A program made the position numbers and the translations under genes. Below, piece by piece: positions 56,449-64,000 of a stretch of 64,000 nucleotides of DNA. Below the pieces are notes generated by a model. The model worked only from the letters and a program-made list of their open reading frames with translations. It was not told the origin of the DNA and ran no database searches. Source of the DNA: Leptospira brenneri (GTDB lineage: Bacteria; Spirochaetota; Leptospiria; Leptospirales; Leptospiraceae); the NCBI RefSeq assembly GCF_002812125.1, contig NZ_NPDQ01000010.1, positions 1 to 64,000 on the forward strand, in the 5' to 3' direction. Numbering within the stretch: position 1 is the stretch's first letter; each line of letters starts with the position of its first letter.

Positions 56449-57934
56449 TCGATTTTTTAAATAAAAGTTCGATTTTATTCACTGCAGCAGAGAACACATC
56501 GATATTATCTAAATTAAATTTTGCGAGTAGGATTTTGTCAATCGCATAGAAACCTTTTTTCTGTTCATGATAATCTGCCATCATATTTGCCATATAGATG
56601 ACTTCTACAAGATCACGAAGTTCCGGTGGTGCTAAAAATGGTTTGTGATGGTACTCAATGGCAACACGTAGATCCATTGGAAATTCCCATTTTTCGGCAA
56701 GTAAAGCTCCTAGTTGCGGGTGGCTTAGTCCAATTGCCATCTCTTCTAAAAGGGTTGAGTTTCCAGAATCAACCCCTCTTTGATAGGTTTCTAATTTTTT
56801 AAAGAAACCTCGATCCACGGAAAGTAAAAGGAATTTCCCTATATCGTGTAACAAGGCACTGACGGCAATGATATCGGCGATTTTATTTGTATGGTTGTTT
56901 TCAGTTGCCAAGTACCTTGCATAATAACTGCAACGACTGGAATGATCCCAAACATCCATCATCTTACCATACTGACCATCCATAATTTTACGAACTCCAG
57001 AAACATAGAGTAGGTTTCTTAGGTTTTTTAGTCCGACAACTTTGACCGCTTGTAAGATAGAGCTTACTTGGCTTCTGTTGGCAAAAAAAGCAGAGTTGGA
57101 TAGTTTTAATAGGTCAGCAGAAAGAGCAGGGTTCTTTTCGATTTCTTGAGAAATCATATGTAAATCAGAATCTGGATTGTTACAGAGCTGAATGATTTTC
57201 GTAAGTGAATGCGGCAGTGGCGGAAGGCCATCAATTTCGTTGAGAAGTTTTGTTTTTAAATCTGTTTGGATTTCTACTGGTGTAGTGACTTCTGGTACAG
57301 ACAGTGTAGCGCGTGTTATTTTGTCATTTGTGAAGATTTTGAATTTTTCAGAACCAATTCCTGAGTTTTTTAAAAGTAGTTGGATGAGTACTAACCCTAA
57401 ACCGGCGGACTCCGTACTGTCTGAAACATCGGTAAAAGCATCAGACAGGTCATTATAATTTTTTGCGACTTCGATCCTTCGATTAATTCTTGCTAGTTCT
57501 TCTTTCGTGATGGGTGCGTTGTTTTCAACAGCGAAGTGGATAGACTTTCCTTCCACTTTCATGAGTAGACTAATGTAGTAATTTCCGCCGTCTAACCGCT
57601 CCAATTGTTCGTTCCATTTCATGATGATGTTTTCTTGGAATCGGGACATTCCCTTAGCATAATCACCGGCATTTTGGATGTCTAAATTTTCACGGGTAAA
57701 ATAATCACGTTTTGCGTTTGCTTTATTGGCATTCATCAGAAGTTCTTTTAGGACAGTAAAGATGACTTCTACTAAATAAAGTTTGTCCATATACCCCATT
57801 ACATGGACAAGTAATGCGTATATCTCCTGATTTTGTTCTTCTGTAACAAAGTAAAAGTTAATTCTAGATTCTTTTGCGGTTTCTAATTGAGAGATAATAT
57901 CTTGAAAATTCACAAACGCTTTTTCCCGTAACAC
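56441..57934 (-). CDS. GHKL ATPase-like plus HDOD domain protein
   Basis: About 497 residues from a GTG. The N-terminal 210 residues carry an N-box (LKELLMNANKANAKRDYF) and a G2-like TESAGLGLVLIQLL, the skeleton of a histidine-kinase-type ATPase, but the G1 box is weak (AVENNAPITKEEL) and there is no phospho-acceptor His domain. Residues about 235-440 are an HDOD domain (LPPLPHSLTKIIQLCNNPDSD, VSALLHDIGKFLLL). HDOD proteins regulate signalling, often with cyclic di-GMP systems. The start codon is uncertain. Confidence 0.8.
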   Translation of the reverse strand: MLREKAFVNFQDIISQLETAKESRINFYFVTEEQNQEIYALLVHVMGYMDKLYLVEVIFTVLKELLMNANKANAKRDYFTRENLDIQNAGDYAKGMSRFQENIIMKWNEQLERLDGGNYYISLLMKVEGKSIHFAVENNAPITKEELARINRRIEVAKNYNDLSDAFTDVSDSTESAGLGLVLIQLLLKNSGIGSEKFKIFTNDKITRATLSVPEVTTPVEIQTDLKTKLLNEIDGLPPLPHSLTKIIQLCNNPDSDLHMISQEIEKNPALSADLLKLSNSAFFANRSQVSSILQAVKVVGLKNLRNLLYVSGVRKIMDGQYGKMMDVWDHSSRCSYYARYLATENNHTNKIADIIAVSALLHDIGKFLLLSVDRGFFKKLETYQRGVDSGNSTLLEEMAIGLSHPQLGALLAEKWEFPMDLRVAIEYHHKPFLAPPELRDLVEVIYMANMMADYHEQKKGFYAIDKILLAKFNLDNIDVFSAAVNKIELLFKKSNE

Positions 57935-58040
57935 TCTTATATTTTAAATTCTTTTGGACGCAATAGATATTTTTTTCCCATCAATTTCTATTTTGTCCCA
58001 GGGTAATTGTATAGTGATTACAACAGTGGAGGAAATCACT

Positions 58041-58226
58041 ATGGATATGTTAGACCAAATGAATTTGCATTTACTTATGCAAGAGAGGTTGGAAAAAATT
58101 TTAGAAGATCTCGAAAAAAGACCTAAGGGAAAATCGAAAAAATCAAAATCTTTTGATCGAATTCCCGCAAACAAAGAACGTGCTGAGTGGAATTTACAAG
58201 AAATACCAGTTCTATTCGGTGCTTAA
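58041..58226 (+). CDS. Small helical protein, 61 residues
   Basis: A short gene with GGAGG eight bases before its ATG. It starts with an amphipathic helix (MDMLDQMNLHLLMQERLEKILEDLE), then a Lys-rich linker and an ordinary C-terminus ending in PVLFGA. The frame is open to 57954 but the ribosome site selects 58041. I recognise no family. Its stop overlaps the convergent MptE-like gene by four bases. Confidence 0.65.
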   Translation: MDMLDQMNLHLLMQERLEKILEDLEKRPKGKSKKSKSFDRIPANKERAEWNLQEIPVLFGA

Positions 58227-59644
58227 CTTAGTGAAAACCGCAACCAAGTGTTAAGAGTTTTCCTATGGATGATGCCGGAATGGTCTTGGTCAGCCCACTT
58301 TGCCAATTCCGCTAACGATGGGGGAAATCCCTGAAATGATTGGAGAGAATGTTCCCTTCCTTTCGTAAAGGAGAAAGGTTTTTCTTTGATTTCAGAAAGA
58401 AATTGAATGTTTGATGGAGATCCTTGTGGATTGATTTGGTTCCAGGCTGTTTGATTTTTTCCCTTTCTCTCACCAGAATACAAACGTTTGGTGGTAAGTT
58501 CTAAACTCTTTTTCCTATTCGTTTCTGGTAAATAATATCTTTCGTACCCAGTCCCTTTGCAATGAGACTTCCCACGTTCTGCAAGGTAACTAACCCCACT
58601 CACAAAAAAATCTCTTTGTTCCATTTTATCAGTAATAGCTAGAACCATTCCAAATAAATTCAAACTAGGATTAGAATAGTGGGGCCACTCCTTTCCACTG
58701 GTTTTCATTAGTAGGTGTTCTACTATTTGATCTAGAGGATGTCCGGTATTTACCAAAATTTTTGGATTCGGGAGTTCAAAAATATGTGCCGATCCACCTA
58801 ACCAAGTGATGATGGGGATGTCTTTTGGAAGATCCACTAAAAAATGATATGTGGTTCCCCGACCAGAATCAAAGGAAACAATATAATCGGGGATAATTCC
58901 ATTGGGTAATAGATATCCAACTGAGGTATCACTTGCAAAAATTAGAAAATGTTTACGTTCCTCTTTGATCTTTATGAGATCCAATTCTAAACCTGGACTG
59001 GCACCGATGAATAGAACGGAAGTTTTGCTTTTTTGGAATGATTGGAACCATTCAATGTTAGTTTTTGAACTGGCTAAGTTCATCCTATTTTTTAAATAGT
59101 TATGAGTCCAAACTTTCTGAAAATGTTGGATGGTGTTTTGGTTTACCCCGCTCGAAGATAATTGTGATTGGAAATGGTTTTGGCAGTTTCGAATGAGTTC
59201 TGGAAATATTCTTTCATAACTAGGAGTTGTGTACAAACTCCATTTCGATTGGGAAGAAGAGCCTGAGGCATTTGGGAGATTTTTGATTTTTTCCTTTAAA
59301 TCCAACCAATTCGGGGTGGGCCCCGTTACAAAAAAGAAACTGAATTCCTTGGATATCGATTGTTCTTTTAAAATTTGTATTTCTGTTTGGAATTCTTCTA
59401 ACTCATAAATCGCCTGGATCGGTTCCCAAAAAACAATAGTTTGGTGACGATTGGAGGATTCTAAGTAAGACCTAACAATATGCAAAGCCCCAATGCCGAG
59501 AACAACTGGAATGGAATCATCGCGAACGTTTGAAAGAAATCTCGAAGCCTCCTTTTCAGGGGAGACTCTCGAATGTAGATAAGAATTGTCGGGTGTTTGA
59601 AAATTATAGAGAAGTTTGTTTTGAAAGAGGGGAGTTAGAGGAAT
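58223..59644 (-). CDS. MptE-like (DUF115) protein with a non-canonical start
   Basis: About 473 residues if begun at an ATT codon at 59644. The family pattern begins well upstream of the first normal start codon (a TTG at 59485): YLHSRVSPEKEASRFL then VVLGIGALHIVRSYLE, the N-terminal Rossmann-like entry of DUF115/Maf proteins. SVLFIGASPGLELDL, FASDTSVGYLLPNGIIPDYIVSFDSG and VSGVSYLAERGKSHCKGTGYERYY are the conserved core. AAGAGG lies eight bases before the ATT. Related proteins act in flagellar glycosylation or pterin phosphorylation; the role here is open. It follows the acidic-tailed gene by 12 bases. Confidence 0.75.
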   Translation of the reverse strand: MPLTPLFQNKLLYNFQTPDNSYLHSRVSPEKEASRFLSNVRDDSIPVVLGIGALHIVRSYLESSNRHQTIVFWEPIQAIYELEEFQTEIQILKEQSISKEFSFFFVTGPTPNWLDLKEKIKNLPNASGSSSQSKWSLYTTPSYERIFPELIRNCQNHFQSQLSSSGVNQNTIQHFQKVWTHNYLKNRMNLASSKTNIEWFQSFQKSKTSVLFIGASPGLELDLIKIKEERKHFLIFASDTSVGYLLPNGIIPDYIVSFDSGRGTTYHFLVDLPKDIPIITWLGGSAHIFELPNPKILVNTGHPLDQIVEHLLMKTSGKEWPHYSNPSLNLFGMVLAITDKMEQRDFFVSGVSYLAERGKSHCKGTGYERYYLPETNRKKSLELTTKRLYSGERKGKNQTAWNQINPQGSPSNIQFLSEIKEKPFSFTKGREHSLQSFQGFPPSLAELAKWADQDHSGIIHRKTLNTWLRFSLS

Positions 59645-59656
59645 GGGAGTAACCTC

Positions 59657-60130
59657 TTAGTCCTCATCATCCTCGTCTGCATCATCATCGTCATCAGAGT
59701 CGTCGTCGAAATCATCATCGTCGTCATCTTCGTCTTCATCATCTGAATCATCACCAAATTCGTCTTCAAAACCATCTTCAAGTTCTGGTTTGCGTGCTTC
59801 TTCTTCTGGAATGAAATCTTCTTCGATATCTTCCTCAGCGTGTGGCGCAAAAGAGGTTCCAGCAGTGGAAGTAACACCAGCCAGTTTGTCTTTTTCTGCT
59901 TGGAGAAGGGCTTTTTCTTCGGAGGAAAGATATTTCCATTGCACCATGTCATTTGTGAGTGCATATAATGCTTGAACTGTTAATTTACGGTTCTTTAATT
60001 TTTTAGGGAGAGTGACCTTTTCAATTTTATCGATGGTGCTGAAACCGGCCACGCAAGTTTCGTATTTTTTTTCCCGGCAAAGTTCTATTAAGGATACGAT
60101 ATCGAAGTCTTCTTTATGCGATTGGCTCAT
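59657..60130 (-). CDS. Acidic-tailed conserved protein (possibly RNA polymerase omega-like)
   Basis: 157 residues. The first 80 are a small helical domain (IVSLIELCREKKYETCVAGF, then RKLTVQALYALTNDMVQWKYL). The last 45 are almost only Asp and Glu. The helical part has the rough spacing of RNA polymerase omega, but I am not confident. The ATG at 60130 is used; a longer frame overlaps the divergent gene region. Its TAA is in frame with the MptE-like gene downstream. Confidence 0.7.
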   Translation of the reverse strand: MSQSHKEDFDIVSLIELCREKKYETCVAGFSTIDKIEKVTLPKKLKNRKLTVQALYALTNDMVQWKYLSSEEKALLQAEKDKLAGVTSTAGTSFAPHAEEDIEEDFIPEEEARKPELEDGFEDEFGDDSDDEDEDDDDDDFDDDSDDDDDADEDDED

Positions 60131-60277
60131 GTTTTTTGATTCCCCGGAGGAAGTGAGTGGAATGTTAGACCAGACTGAGGGGTGGGGGTCAGATGTCAAG
60201 GGAAAGTTCGAAAACGGGCTTTACAGACCTTCTCCCAGTCCAAACCATGGGGATGGATCGTCCAATATATGGGCTTT

Positions 60278-60859
60278 ATGAAAACCTCCCTCATCTCAAT
60301 TGTTAGTTTATGTCTCATTAGTTGCGCCCCAGCGAAATCCACCTATTTTGGTGAGGAGAATTGGGTCGGGCTTACCGCAAGTGGTGCCGAAATTTCTTTT
60401 TCAAAACTCGAAAAAGAGGAAATCGCCCTCAATGTTTACTCACCAGACTGTGTTCCTTGTTGGAAAGAAATACCCACACTCAATCTCCTGCATGCTGAAA
60501 TCGAAAGTCAGTTTCCTTCGAAAGCATTGTACATGATTGTGGATCCTTACCAAGTTGTTCCAGATATTTCCGACGATCGTCCGTTTGGTGAAGTCTATCA
60601 ATTAGCAAAAGAAAGAATGGCGATCGAAGTCAAAAACAGAAAAATTCAAGTTCCTATTGTGTTTATGAAACCACCATTTCGAGTGAAAGAGGGGAGTTTG
60701 ATTACGGGCACTCCCGAAACGATGTTATTTGTAACAAAACCAATGCGATTGTATTATAATTTTCTCGGTGCGATTTCGGAACAAGTATCGGTAGACTTAA
60801 TTCGAAGAGATGCAAAGTTTAATTTCTTTCGACACCAATTTGGAATGGAATCATTATGA
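60278..60859 (+). CDS. Thioredoxin-like lipoprotein
   Basis: 193 residues, lipobox LISC (Cys16). NVYSPDCVPCWKEIPTL holds a CxxC redox pair (Cys58, Cys61) in a thioredoxin-like fold, as in TlpA/ResA-type envelope oxidoreductases, though Val-Pro between the cysteines differs from the usual. The C-terminal part has PIVFMKPPFRVKEG and GTPETMLFV, the cis-Pro-like and late strand regions. It probably reduces envelope disulfides. The stop overlaps the amidotransferase start as ATGA. Confidence 0.8.
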   Translation: MKTSLISIVSLCLISCAPAKSTYFGEENWVGLTASGAEISFSKLEKEEIALNVYSPDCVPCWKEIPTLNLLHAEIESQFPSKALYMIVDPYQVVPDISDDRPFGEVYQLAKERMAIEVKNRKIQVPIVFMKPPFRVKEGSLITGTPETMLFVTKPMRLYYNFLGAISEQVSVDLIRRDAKFNFFRHQFGMESL

Positions 60860-61545
60860 GAGCAGTATTCATACGATTTATAGATTGTGAAGGACCAGGG
60901 ATTTTAGAACCCTTACTTCGTGATGCTGGATATAGAATCAGTTATCAAAACGCATACGATAGAAGAATCCATCTTATGCCAGAAATTCATTTAAATTTTG
61001 ACTTGATTGTAATGTTAGGTGGCCCTCAGTCAGTCGCAGATCCTAATGAACAAGAGTTTTTTAAACCATATTATGATATTGTGAATAATGTTGCGGCATT
61101 ACCTAACAAAAAACTAATAGGAATTTGTTTGGGTTCACAAATCATTGCTAAGGCATTAGGTGCTAATGTTCGTCCTGGAACGAAAGGTCCAGAAACTGGA
61201 TTTTCCGATCTCCAAATTTTGAAACAGGAACATCCTATTTTTAAAGGCATAGATAAAGAATCCATTATGGCCTTTCATCTGCATGAAGATATCTTTGATA
61301 TTCCTGTTGGCGCGGAACATTTACTTGCTAGCGAATATTACGCGAATCAAATGTTTGCCTACAAAAACAAAATTTTTGCTTTTCAAACTCATTTGGAACC
61401 AACTTTAGAAATGTTGAATGTTTGGCAGTCGGTTCATAAAGATTTTATTGCAAAAGGTACTGGTGATTTTTCTGGAATCGCAGACAAACAAAAAGTAATG
61501 GCTGAAACAGCTAATACAATATTTCGAAATATTATAAATTTATAA
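60856..61545 (+). CDS. Class I glutamine amidotransferase-like protein
   Basis: 229 residues. Nucleophile Cys91 in [15 protein letters not shown] and the His179-x-Glu181 pair in FQTHLEPT form the triad. The early [13 protein letters not shown] is typical of stand-alone GMP-synthase-like amidotransferase proteins. The acceptor for ammonia is unknown because no synthetase domain is fused. It is coupled to the thioredoxin-like gene and lies ten bases before secA. Confidence 0.88.
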   Translation: MRAVFIRFIDCEGPGILEPLLRDAGYRISYQNAYDRRIHLMPEIHLNFDLIVMLGGPQSVADPNEQEFFKPYYDIVNNVAALPNKKLIGICLGSQIIAKALGANVRPGTKGPETGFSDLQILKQEHPIFKGIDKESIMAFHLHEDIFDIPVGAEHLLASEYYANQMFAYKNKIFAFQTHLEPTLEMLNVWQSVHKDFIAKGTGDFSGIADKQKVMAETANTIFRNIINL

Positions 61546-61555
61546 CGGACTCGGT

Positions 61556-64000
61556 ATGTTTCAAAAAATATTAACAATTTTATTCGGCAGTAAGTATGAG
61601 AGGGATTTAAAAAGACTAAACCCTATTGTAGATGCTATCAATTCATTTGAGCCGACGATTAAAGCTATGGATGACGAAATGTTGTCCGCGCAGACAAAAA
61701 AGTTTAAGGAAAGATTGGTTTCTGGGGAAACTTTAGATGATATATTACCAGAAGCATTCGCCACGGTTCGTGAAGTTGCCTATCGAACTTTAGGGATGCG
61801 ACATTTTGATGTGCAGATGATGGGTGGTATTTCCTTACATTGGGGAAATATCTCTGAGATGAAAACGGGTGAGGGTAAAACTTTAACTTCTACCTTACCA
61901 ATTTACCTCAATGCACTATCTGATGAAGGTGTTCATGTTGTTACAGTGAACGATTATTTGGCGAAGAGGGATGCGAATTGGATGCGTCCAGTATTCGAAT
62001 TTCTGAAAGTATCTGTTGGGGTGATCCAACACGATATGGATCACGAAGAAAGAAAGGTTGCTTATAACTCCGACATCACTTATGGAACGAATAACGAGTT
62101 TGGATTCGATTATTTACGTGATAACATGGTGAGTTATAAAGAACATCGTGTGCAAAGACAACATAACTTTGCAATTGTAGATGAGGTGGATTCCATTTTG
62201 GTGGATGAAGCAAGGACACCGCTCATCATTTCCGGCCCTGCGGAAGAATCTACAGACAAATATCTAAAAGTAAATAAAATCATCCCTAAACTCATTGAAG
62301 GGGAAGACTATGAGATCGATGAAAAAGCAAAAAATGTAATTTTATCAGAAGCTGGTGTTCATCATGTCGAGGAATTGTTAGGTGTTGAGAACTTATACCA
62401 AGCGGAAAACATTGAACTTGTTCATCACGTGCAACAGGCTTTAAAGGCTCATAAAATATTTTATAGAGATAAGGATTATGTAGTTCAAGATGGTGAAGTC
62501 ATCATCGTAGATGAGTTTACCGGTCGTTTGATGAAAGGTAGACGTTATTCTGATGGTTTACATCAATCTTTGGAGGCAAAAGAAGGTGTAACGATTGCTC
62601 GTGAATCACAAACATTGGCTTCCATTACTTTCCAAAACTATTTCCGTATTTATAAAAAGTTAGCTGGTATGACTGGAACTGCGGATACAGAAGCAGAAGA
62701 GTTCAAAAAAATCTATAATCTGGATGTAATTGTAATTCCTTCCAACTTAAAAATCCAACGCCAAGATATGGCGGATCGTGTTTATAAAACGGAACGCGAG
62801 AAGTTCGATGCAGTTGTTAAAGACATCCAGGAAAAAGTTGCTAGAAAACAGCCGGTGCTTGTGGGAACAATCTCTATTGAAAAATCAGAAGTTCTCTCTA
62901 AACTTTTAATCTCTCATGGAATTGCACATAATGTATTGAATGCAAAACAACATGAAAGGGAATCCGAAATCGTAGCCAATGCTGGTCGTCCGGGAGCCAT
63001 TACCATTGCTACAAATATGGCCGGTCGTGGAACGGATATTGTTCTTGGTGGTGCGCCCAAATACAAAGAAGATTTGGAAAAGTTGGATGAACTTTCTGAT
63101 TCTTTGGGAATCAAGGCAAAAGCAGAATTAGAAGTGATTTATAGTTTTCGCGAACATTTAATCAAACAGAAGTTTGATGATGCAGAATCAAAAATTTCCG
63201 AAATTAAAAATGAAAACATCAAAAAAGAATGTAATAAGATTTTAGCAGAAGCAAAGAAATGGAAAGTTGATCATGACTTTGTGATTGGTGCTGGCGGTTT
63301 ACATATCATTGGTTCGGAAAGACATGAATCCCGTAGGATTGATAACCAGCTTCGAGGACGGTCTGGCCGACAAGGGGATCCAGGTTCTTCCAGATTTTAT
63401 CTGTCCTTACAAGACGATTTGATGAGGATCTTTGGGTCAGATCGGATTGCTCGCATTATGGATACACTCAAGATGCCGGAAGGCCAAGAGTTAGAACATA
63501 ATATGGTATCAAATGCCATTGCACGTGCGCAAAAACGTGTAGAAGGTCACAACTTTGATATCAGGAAACATTTGTTAGAGTATGATGATGTGATGAATCG
63601 CCAAAGAATTTATATCTACGGAATTCGGAATGAACTTTTAGACAAAGGTAATATGTCGCGAACGATCGCAGACTTCTTTGATGAAGTTGTTGAAAACCAA
63701 GTCATTGTTTACTGTGAAGGAAATAACGTAGATGCTTGGGAGACAGATTCGCTAAATGAATGGTTACAAAGTTTAGGAATTTCTGAATCGATTGAGTCAA
63801 AGCAGTTTAAAAAAGAATCCAATCCACAACTCAAAGTATTTGAAATCGTTTCTAAATTGGTGAAAGATCTTTATGAATTTAAAGTTTCATCGATAGGAGA
63901 AGACGTTTGGAGATCCATAGAAAGAAATGTGTTTTTGGATATTCTTGATCACAGATGGAAAGAACATCTTTATGCAATGGACCATTTGAAAGAAGGGATT
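61556..64000 (+). CDS. secA: Preprotein translocase ATPase SecA (3' end outside the window)
   Basis: 815 codons are visible from the ATG at 61556 to the window edge; the family is about 900 residues, so the C-terminus is missing. Walker [15 protein letters not shown], the DEAD-like [47 protein letters not shown] and [18 protein letters not shown] identify SecA. It drives Sec-dependent export with ATP at the inner membrane. Confidence 0.96.
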   Translation, partial: MFQKILTILFGSKYERDLKRLNPIVDAINSFEPTIKAMDDEMLSAQTKKFKERLVSGETLDDILPEAFATVREVAYRTLGMRHFDVQMMGGISLHWGNISEMKTGEGKTLTSTLPIYLNALSDEGVHVVTVNDYLAKRDANWMRPVFEFLKVSVGVIQHDMDHEERKVAYNSDITYGTNNEFGFDYLRDNMVSYKEHRVQRQHNFAIVDEVDSILVDEARTPLIISGPAEESTDKYLKVNKIIPKLIEGEDYEIDEKAKNVILSEAGVHHVEELLGVENLYQAENIELVHHVQQALKAHKIFYRDKDYVVQDGEVIIVDEFTGRLMKGRRYSDGLHQSLEAKEGVTIARESQTLASITFQNYFRIYKKLAGMTGTADTEAEEFKKIYNLDVIVIPSNLKIQRQDMADRVYKTEREKFDAVVKDIQEKVARKQPVLVGTISIEKSEVLSKLLISHGIAHNVLNAKQHERESEIVANAGRPGAITIATNMAGRGTDIVLGGAPKYKEDLEKLDELSDSLGIKAKAELEVIYSFREHLIKQKFDDAESKISEIKNENIKKECNKILAEAKKWKVDHDFVIGAGGLHIIGSERHESRRIDNQLRGRSGRQGDPGSSRFYLSLQDDLMRIFGSDRIARIMDTLKMPEGQELEHNMVSNAIARAQKRVEGHNFDIRKHLLEYDDVMNRQRIYIYGIRNELLDKGNMSRTIADFFDEVVENQVIVYCEGNNVDAWETDSLNEWLQSLGISESIESKQFKKESNPQLKVFEIVSKLVKDLYEFKVSSIGEDVWRSIERNVFLDILDHRWKEHLYAMDHLKEGI

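Noticed and set aside
59635..59964. Met/Thr-rich frame overlapping the acidic-tailed gene
   Set aside because: It is the other-frame reading of the GAT/GAC/GAA repeats and is not protein-like.

Overview
The window looks like chromosome from a Leptospira-type spirochaete, most likely a free-living (saprophytic) lineage. This rests on low-to-moderate GC, many lipoproteins with loose spirochaetal lipoboxes (LTVSC, FFAAC, LVGYC, LFVGC, LAVVGC), several class III adenylate cyclases, FecR/PEGA/TPR lipoproteins, an animal-type NADP isocitrate dehydrogenase, and many 4-base ATGA stop/start overlaps. Genus assignment is inference from family content; no database was searched. I saw no tRNA, rRNA, CRISPR array or complete insertion sequence. 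One truncated transposase-like C-terminus sits at the left edge, and secA runs off the right edge.

Layout. 1-4.3 kb: transposase tail and a giant lipoprotein of eleven Calx-beta-like repeats. 4.4-9.6 kb: CoA-transferase, a nuclease/ATPase pair resembling SbcD/SbcC (closer to YhaO/YhaN), and thiol peroxidase. 10-15 kb: alpha/beta hydrolase, fatty-acid desaturase, histidine kinase, rsgA. 15.3-21.5 kb: a translationally coupled operon of three lipoproteins (FecR, PEGA, and TPR plus propeller-like tail). 21.5-26.6 kb: trmB, a metallo-beta-lactamase-fold hydrolase, a secreted lipocalin-like protein, two orphan genes, icd. 26.8-33.2 kb: secreted SH3-like protein, adenylate cyclase, DUF4328 membrane protein, secreted unknown, a rhomboid fold lacking its catalytic His, sodium/solute symporter. 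33.3-43 kb: flavin monooxygenase plus aldo/keto reductase, GAF protein, DUF4180, an ArsR/SRPBCC pair, a second cyclase, SDR, lipoprotein hydrolase, acyl-CoA dehydrogenase. 43.0-43.5 kb is a GC-rich gene-free stretch with two elaborate stem-loop elements. 43.5-48.4 kb: PAS signalling protein, 6-TM protein, GAF-GGDEF cyclase, and an arsR-arsC-DUF6428 operon. 48.5-64 kb: secreted protein, epimerase with DUF445, a second large lipoprotein, GHKL-HDOD protein with an ABC ATPase, an acidic-tailed protein followed by an MptE-like protein, a thioredoxin-like lipoprotein, glutamine amidotransferase, secA.

How genes work together. Second-messenger signalling is dense: two class III cyclases, one GGDEF protein, a PAS protein, a GAF-only protein, a histidine kinase and a GHKL-HDOD protein. 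Envelope proteins are equally prominent. Arsenic detoxification is a self-contained repressor/reductase operon with a clear palindromic operator.

The most interesting items are: (i) the MptE-like gene at 58.2-59.6 kb, whose conserved N-terminus has no ATG/GTG/TTG start and lies in the same frame as the upstream gene across one UAA, implying an AUU start, reinitiation or readthrough; (ii) the coupled FecR-PEGA-TPR lipoprotein operon; (iii) the two structured intergenic elements near 43.1 and 43.4 kb; (iv) a rhomboid pseudoprotease with a zinc ribbon; (v) an SbcC-like ATPase with a membrane hairpin in place of a zinc hook; and (vi) palindromic operators in front of the SDR, ArsR/SRPBCC and hydrolase genes.
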